Positions 61,101 through 64,000 of a stretch of 64,000 nt of DNA are shown here, one piece after another. The position numbers and the translations under genes are program-made. The first letter of the stretch is position 1, and the number at the start of each line of letters is the position of its first letter. The stretch covers positions 527,239 to 591,238 of the forward strand of contig VXAA01003157.1 of assembly GCA_013399115.1 (NCBI GenBank), written 5' to 3'. The notes below the pieces were generated by a model, which saw nothing but the letters and a program-made list of their open reading frames with translations, made no database searches and had not been told where the DNA came from. This stretch comes from Anseranas semipalmata (lineage: Eukaryota; Chordata; Aves; Anseriformes; Anseranatidae).

Positions 61101-64000
61101 GGTATTTACTTGTTCATATTTAGCCCAAATGAGTGAAGTTGAGCATGCCCATCAGATCCAACTGCCATACATGAAGGCTACTACCATTGGCAAGTATAAG
61201 CTTTATCCAGCACAGAGTATATTTTGTTGGACAACTCTTCTAGCAGTTCCACCAAGTTTTATTGACAGTATCTACTGATGGTGCAGTTTCTCATATGTCA
61301 CTTGGTGTTTTAATCTCCAGCTAGCTCTCCAAGACTGCCATGGGGATTCTGCTGGACTACTTATGTGGACACCAAGCTGCCTGCATGGTAACAGCCAACT
61401 GTCAACAGAAAATGTTGCACAACCTGATAGTTGTGCTTGATCAATATCTTACAGTTTTTCAGTTCGTCAGAAACTGGAGTAGAACTGAGCTAATTCTCGT
61501 ATCAAGCAACAGTGAACTAGCTGGAGTTATCACCTCAAAGACAAAAAACAAAGGTAGAAATTCTGGTGCTGCCATCTAAAACCACCATTATTACAAAGAA
61601 CACAGTCACACCTCTTCACCAATCCACTAATAGCAGAAAATCAGCAACGAAGATCTTAAAGATTAATGGAAGATACTGCTCAAACAGGCTTTTAGGTAGC
61701 TTACAGAAACCTAAATAGACAACGTACCAAAACAGAGAAGGGCATTTAAACAGCTATGACCGTCTGCCTTCATTACTGCATACTCTTCACTGCATACTTT
61801 CCTTCTAGCCCAAAGTCTCCATCTCTTTTTCTTTTGAAAATAAAAGCTAAATTTCTGTAAGTAGGGAACAGAAGGATTCTATTTTCAAGTCACCACTTTA
61901 TGGATACACTTGGGAAGCAGATAAGAAGATTCCCCGAAGTGTATGTTTTCAAATATTTTTGTCCCATCAGGGTAGAAGGAAATGGATGGAAATAAGAAAA
62001 ATAAAATACAAATCAGTCTATTGAAAAAAAGCAAGAGGAAAAACAGACCATTTAAATGAGCATTGTAATGAATTATACTGGCAATGCTAAAAGAGACTGC
62101 TGTGCCTAAACCTTTTGTAGATATATTCAGATTCCATAGTGTTGACAAAATAGTGTTGAAAACTTTAGAAGATGCAGGTTTTGAAATAAAAAACCAGAAT
62201 ATTTTGATTTTCCAGTGCAGATGACTGAGTCTGAATTAAAACACTTGCATGCTATGCTTAGATTCAAAAAGTGATAGAAACAGTGGGTGGCTGGCTCAGA
62301 GGATTTGGCATGGATAGATTACACAACTAGTCAGCAGTCATAGGCCTCTGGTACTGGCAAACGTGATGATTTATTTCAACTTGGATGTTGTTTCTGCACT
62401 GACCTTTTGTGCTCTGGCCTGGAAGTAAATGATGCTCAAAATGGTGGCTTTTGGTTTTTGGACAGTATTTATGGTTTATATTTGTCTATTTTATGTATTT
62501 TTGGAGGGTCATTATAAAACAAAGGAAAACCCTTCAGATTTAAGATTTTTGCATAGCACTTTATACCAGTACATCCACTCAAGTCCTGTATGTTCACAAA
62601 TAAAAATAAAACTTAAAGCTAAGCCTACCCATCACATCTGAGTGTACTCCAAAGGCTTCCTTTGGCTCTGCAGAATCTGAGATTTGTAGTACTTGAACTT
62701 GTGTTGGACTGGCTGGGTTTGGTAGACAGCCTGTCTGCTTCTCCACTTCACCCTACTGGTGGTATTGCTAACTCGGCCTCCATTTTATTCTGTTTTTTCA
62801 TAAACATGTAACGCAGTTGCATACAATACTTTAAGTGGCAGTAGCAACAACATTATCTGTCTCTACATTCATTTCTTAAATTACCCTATAGTCACGATTT
62901 CTTTACCTCTTATATCTTTCCACACTGTTGTTACCAGTGTGACTTTACGAGGTGAGAAAGAAGAAAGCACACTGGACATCCTTGAAACAACTGTGCTGAC
63001 TTAGGGAAAAAGACTCTTTCTGAACTTTGTAGATAAACCCACTGCATTCCTAAAGATGCAAACATCTATCCAGCCACACATCTCTCGATACCTGCATAAT
63101 CAGAAAAAATGGCCTTTTTTTCCGGAAAGGAAAGTTGGGAGAACATTTGTTAAGTCCATTTTATTGACCTTTTTTTCCTGCACATTGTCCAGAGTCCTGT
63201 ATCGTCGTGTGTGATAGAATGTGCTAGCAACACTTAGTCAGATAAATTTGCACTGGAGGAATGAAAGAGAAGCAAAATCCATTTCTACAGATACAGAAGA
63301 ACCAGATCTCCTGCCTCTACAACAAACATGACGTGTCTCTTCAGTTGCCAGCCTCTGTGTTTCTGAGGAGACAGCGGCAGAAAGGTTGAAAACCACCATG
63401 AAAGAACATTAGAGGCTTATGCAGAGGAGCTGGGGAAGGGACTCTCAGGGACCCCGTTCCCGAGGGAGCGTTGCTCACTTGCCCCTCTGCACCACAGCCT
63501 TCCTTGCAGGCAGCTTACCAGCCTCGCTGCTGGAGTGGTGCCGAAGGCAGGCACTTGTGAATGTGCAGGAGCAAGAAATGCTTGATGAGAGGATGTCTTT
63601 GCAAATTGAAATTTCTAGCATAGAAATTCCCTGGCAGAATGTGATTGAGAGAGCTACTGTGAAATGTGCCAATAGTAATTATTTTAACAAACAAAAATTG
63701 GAGAGAGCTTTCTGGACAGAGGAAGGAAGGCTTCTTTCCTTTCTGTTAGTCATGATATATACATCCTCAACTGGTAAAGTGCTCTCTATAAGAATGTAGA
63801 GAAAGGGAATGCCAAGGAGCTGGACGCGCAGCAGCACCAGCAGTGATGTGGTGTGTGGGGACCCATGTGCAAGGACTGAGGGATGGAGGGACAGTGCAAG
63901 ACCTGTAGGTGGGTGAACCAAAGGAGGCAGCAGTCCCTGAGCATGGTCAAGGCATCAAGGAGAACTGTTCATGGAAAAGATGGCATGCTCTGATTACTGG
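49192..64000. other. Intron, no recognised genes
   Basis: AT-rich sequence with a (TTTA)n patch, a doubled GGACTTCTCCTC at 52378-52401, a doubled ACACATACAAC near 58441-58460, and two GC-richer patches near 55250-55360 and 63419-63560. The 126-codon + frame at 63419-63799 is not recognisable as a protein family and lacks support. Confidence 0.5.
56361..56380. repeat. (TTTA)n simple repeat
   Basis: Four to five TTTA units in AT-rich intron. Confidence 0.9.

Larger units (their letters stand above)
30184..64000 (+). other. KHDRBS2: Downstream intron segment of KHDRBS2
   Basis: No sequence encoding the next expected segment (EEELRKSGEAKY-like) was found in the remaining 33.8 kb, so the intron probably runs past the window end. 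It holds a solo LTR, an antisense CR1 stub with a microsatellite, short simple repeats and otherwise unrecognised AT-rich DNA. Confidence 0.72.

Noticed and set aside
63419..63799. 126-codon + frame near the window end
   Set aside because: No recognisable motif, and its 5' part is just a GC-rich patch. A transcript would be needed to support it.
30720..64000. Search for the next KHDRBS2 exon (EEELRKSGEAKY-like)
   Set aside because: Nothing matching was found by eye, so the next exon is taken to lie beyond the window.
1..64000. tRNA, rRNA, CRISPR arrays and bacterial operons
   Set aside because: No supporting pattern was seen; the sequence is vertebrate intron.

Overview
This is vertebrate, almost certainly bird, genomic DNA. 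The evidence is several CR1 LINE copies of avian type, some ending in the ATTCTRTG-type 3' repeat, an avian-style solo LTR, an AT-rich background, and no prokaryotic gene organisation. Almost all of the window is intron or intergenic sequence. The species cannot be fixed from the sequence alone.

The only host coding sequence I can support is one 117-nt, phase-0 internal exon on the + strand (30067-30183). It encodes the core of a STAR-family KH domain. The residues Gly-Ala-Lys in the stretch after RLQEET and the [10 protein letters not shown] loop point to KHDRBS2 (SLM-1) rather than KHDRBS1 (Sam68) or KHDRBS3 (SLM-2/T-STAR). The window would then be an internal slice of the KHDRBS2 gene, which is very long in other vertebrates, with at least 30 kb of the upstream intron and at least 33.8 kb of the downstream intron. 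I found no other KHDRBS2 exon.

Layout. 1-6317: AT-rich intron without recognised elements. 6318-7820: a 1.5-kb sense CR1 reverse-transcriptase fragment. 7821-13790: AT-rich intron with a possibly conserved block (about 11.9-13.0 kb) and a perfect small hairpin. 13790-15440 (perhaps to about 16.5 kb): an old, decayed CR1/L3-like LINE in antisense, split by a much younger antisense CR1 (13966-14880) that still has an open C-terminal RT frame. 15923-16060: three T(20-21) tracts around an N, then a 10-bp tandem repeat. 18662-19249 and 28022-28999: two more sense CR1 copies of one subfamily, the second with an internal deletion at an N. 30067-30183: the KHDRBS2 exon. About 30.7-31.5 kb: a candidate conserved non-coding element. 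39292-39903: a solo LTR flanked by a 5-bp direct repeat. 48982-49191: an (AAGAG)n microsatellite fused to the 3' end of an antisense CR1 stub. 49.2-64 kb: intron with no recognised gene.

I saw no tRNA, rRNA, CRISPR array or bacterial-type element. I did not find a previously undescribed system. The most informative points are the exon identity, the nested LINE, the young open CR1 frame and the LTR boundaries. Names of repeat families come from recognition by eye, not from a database search.
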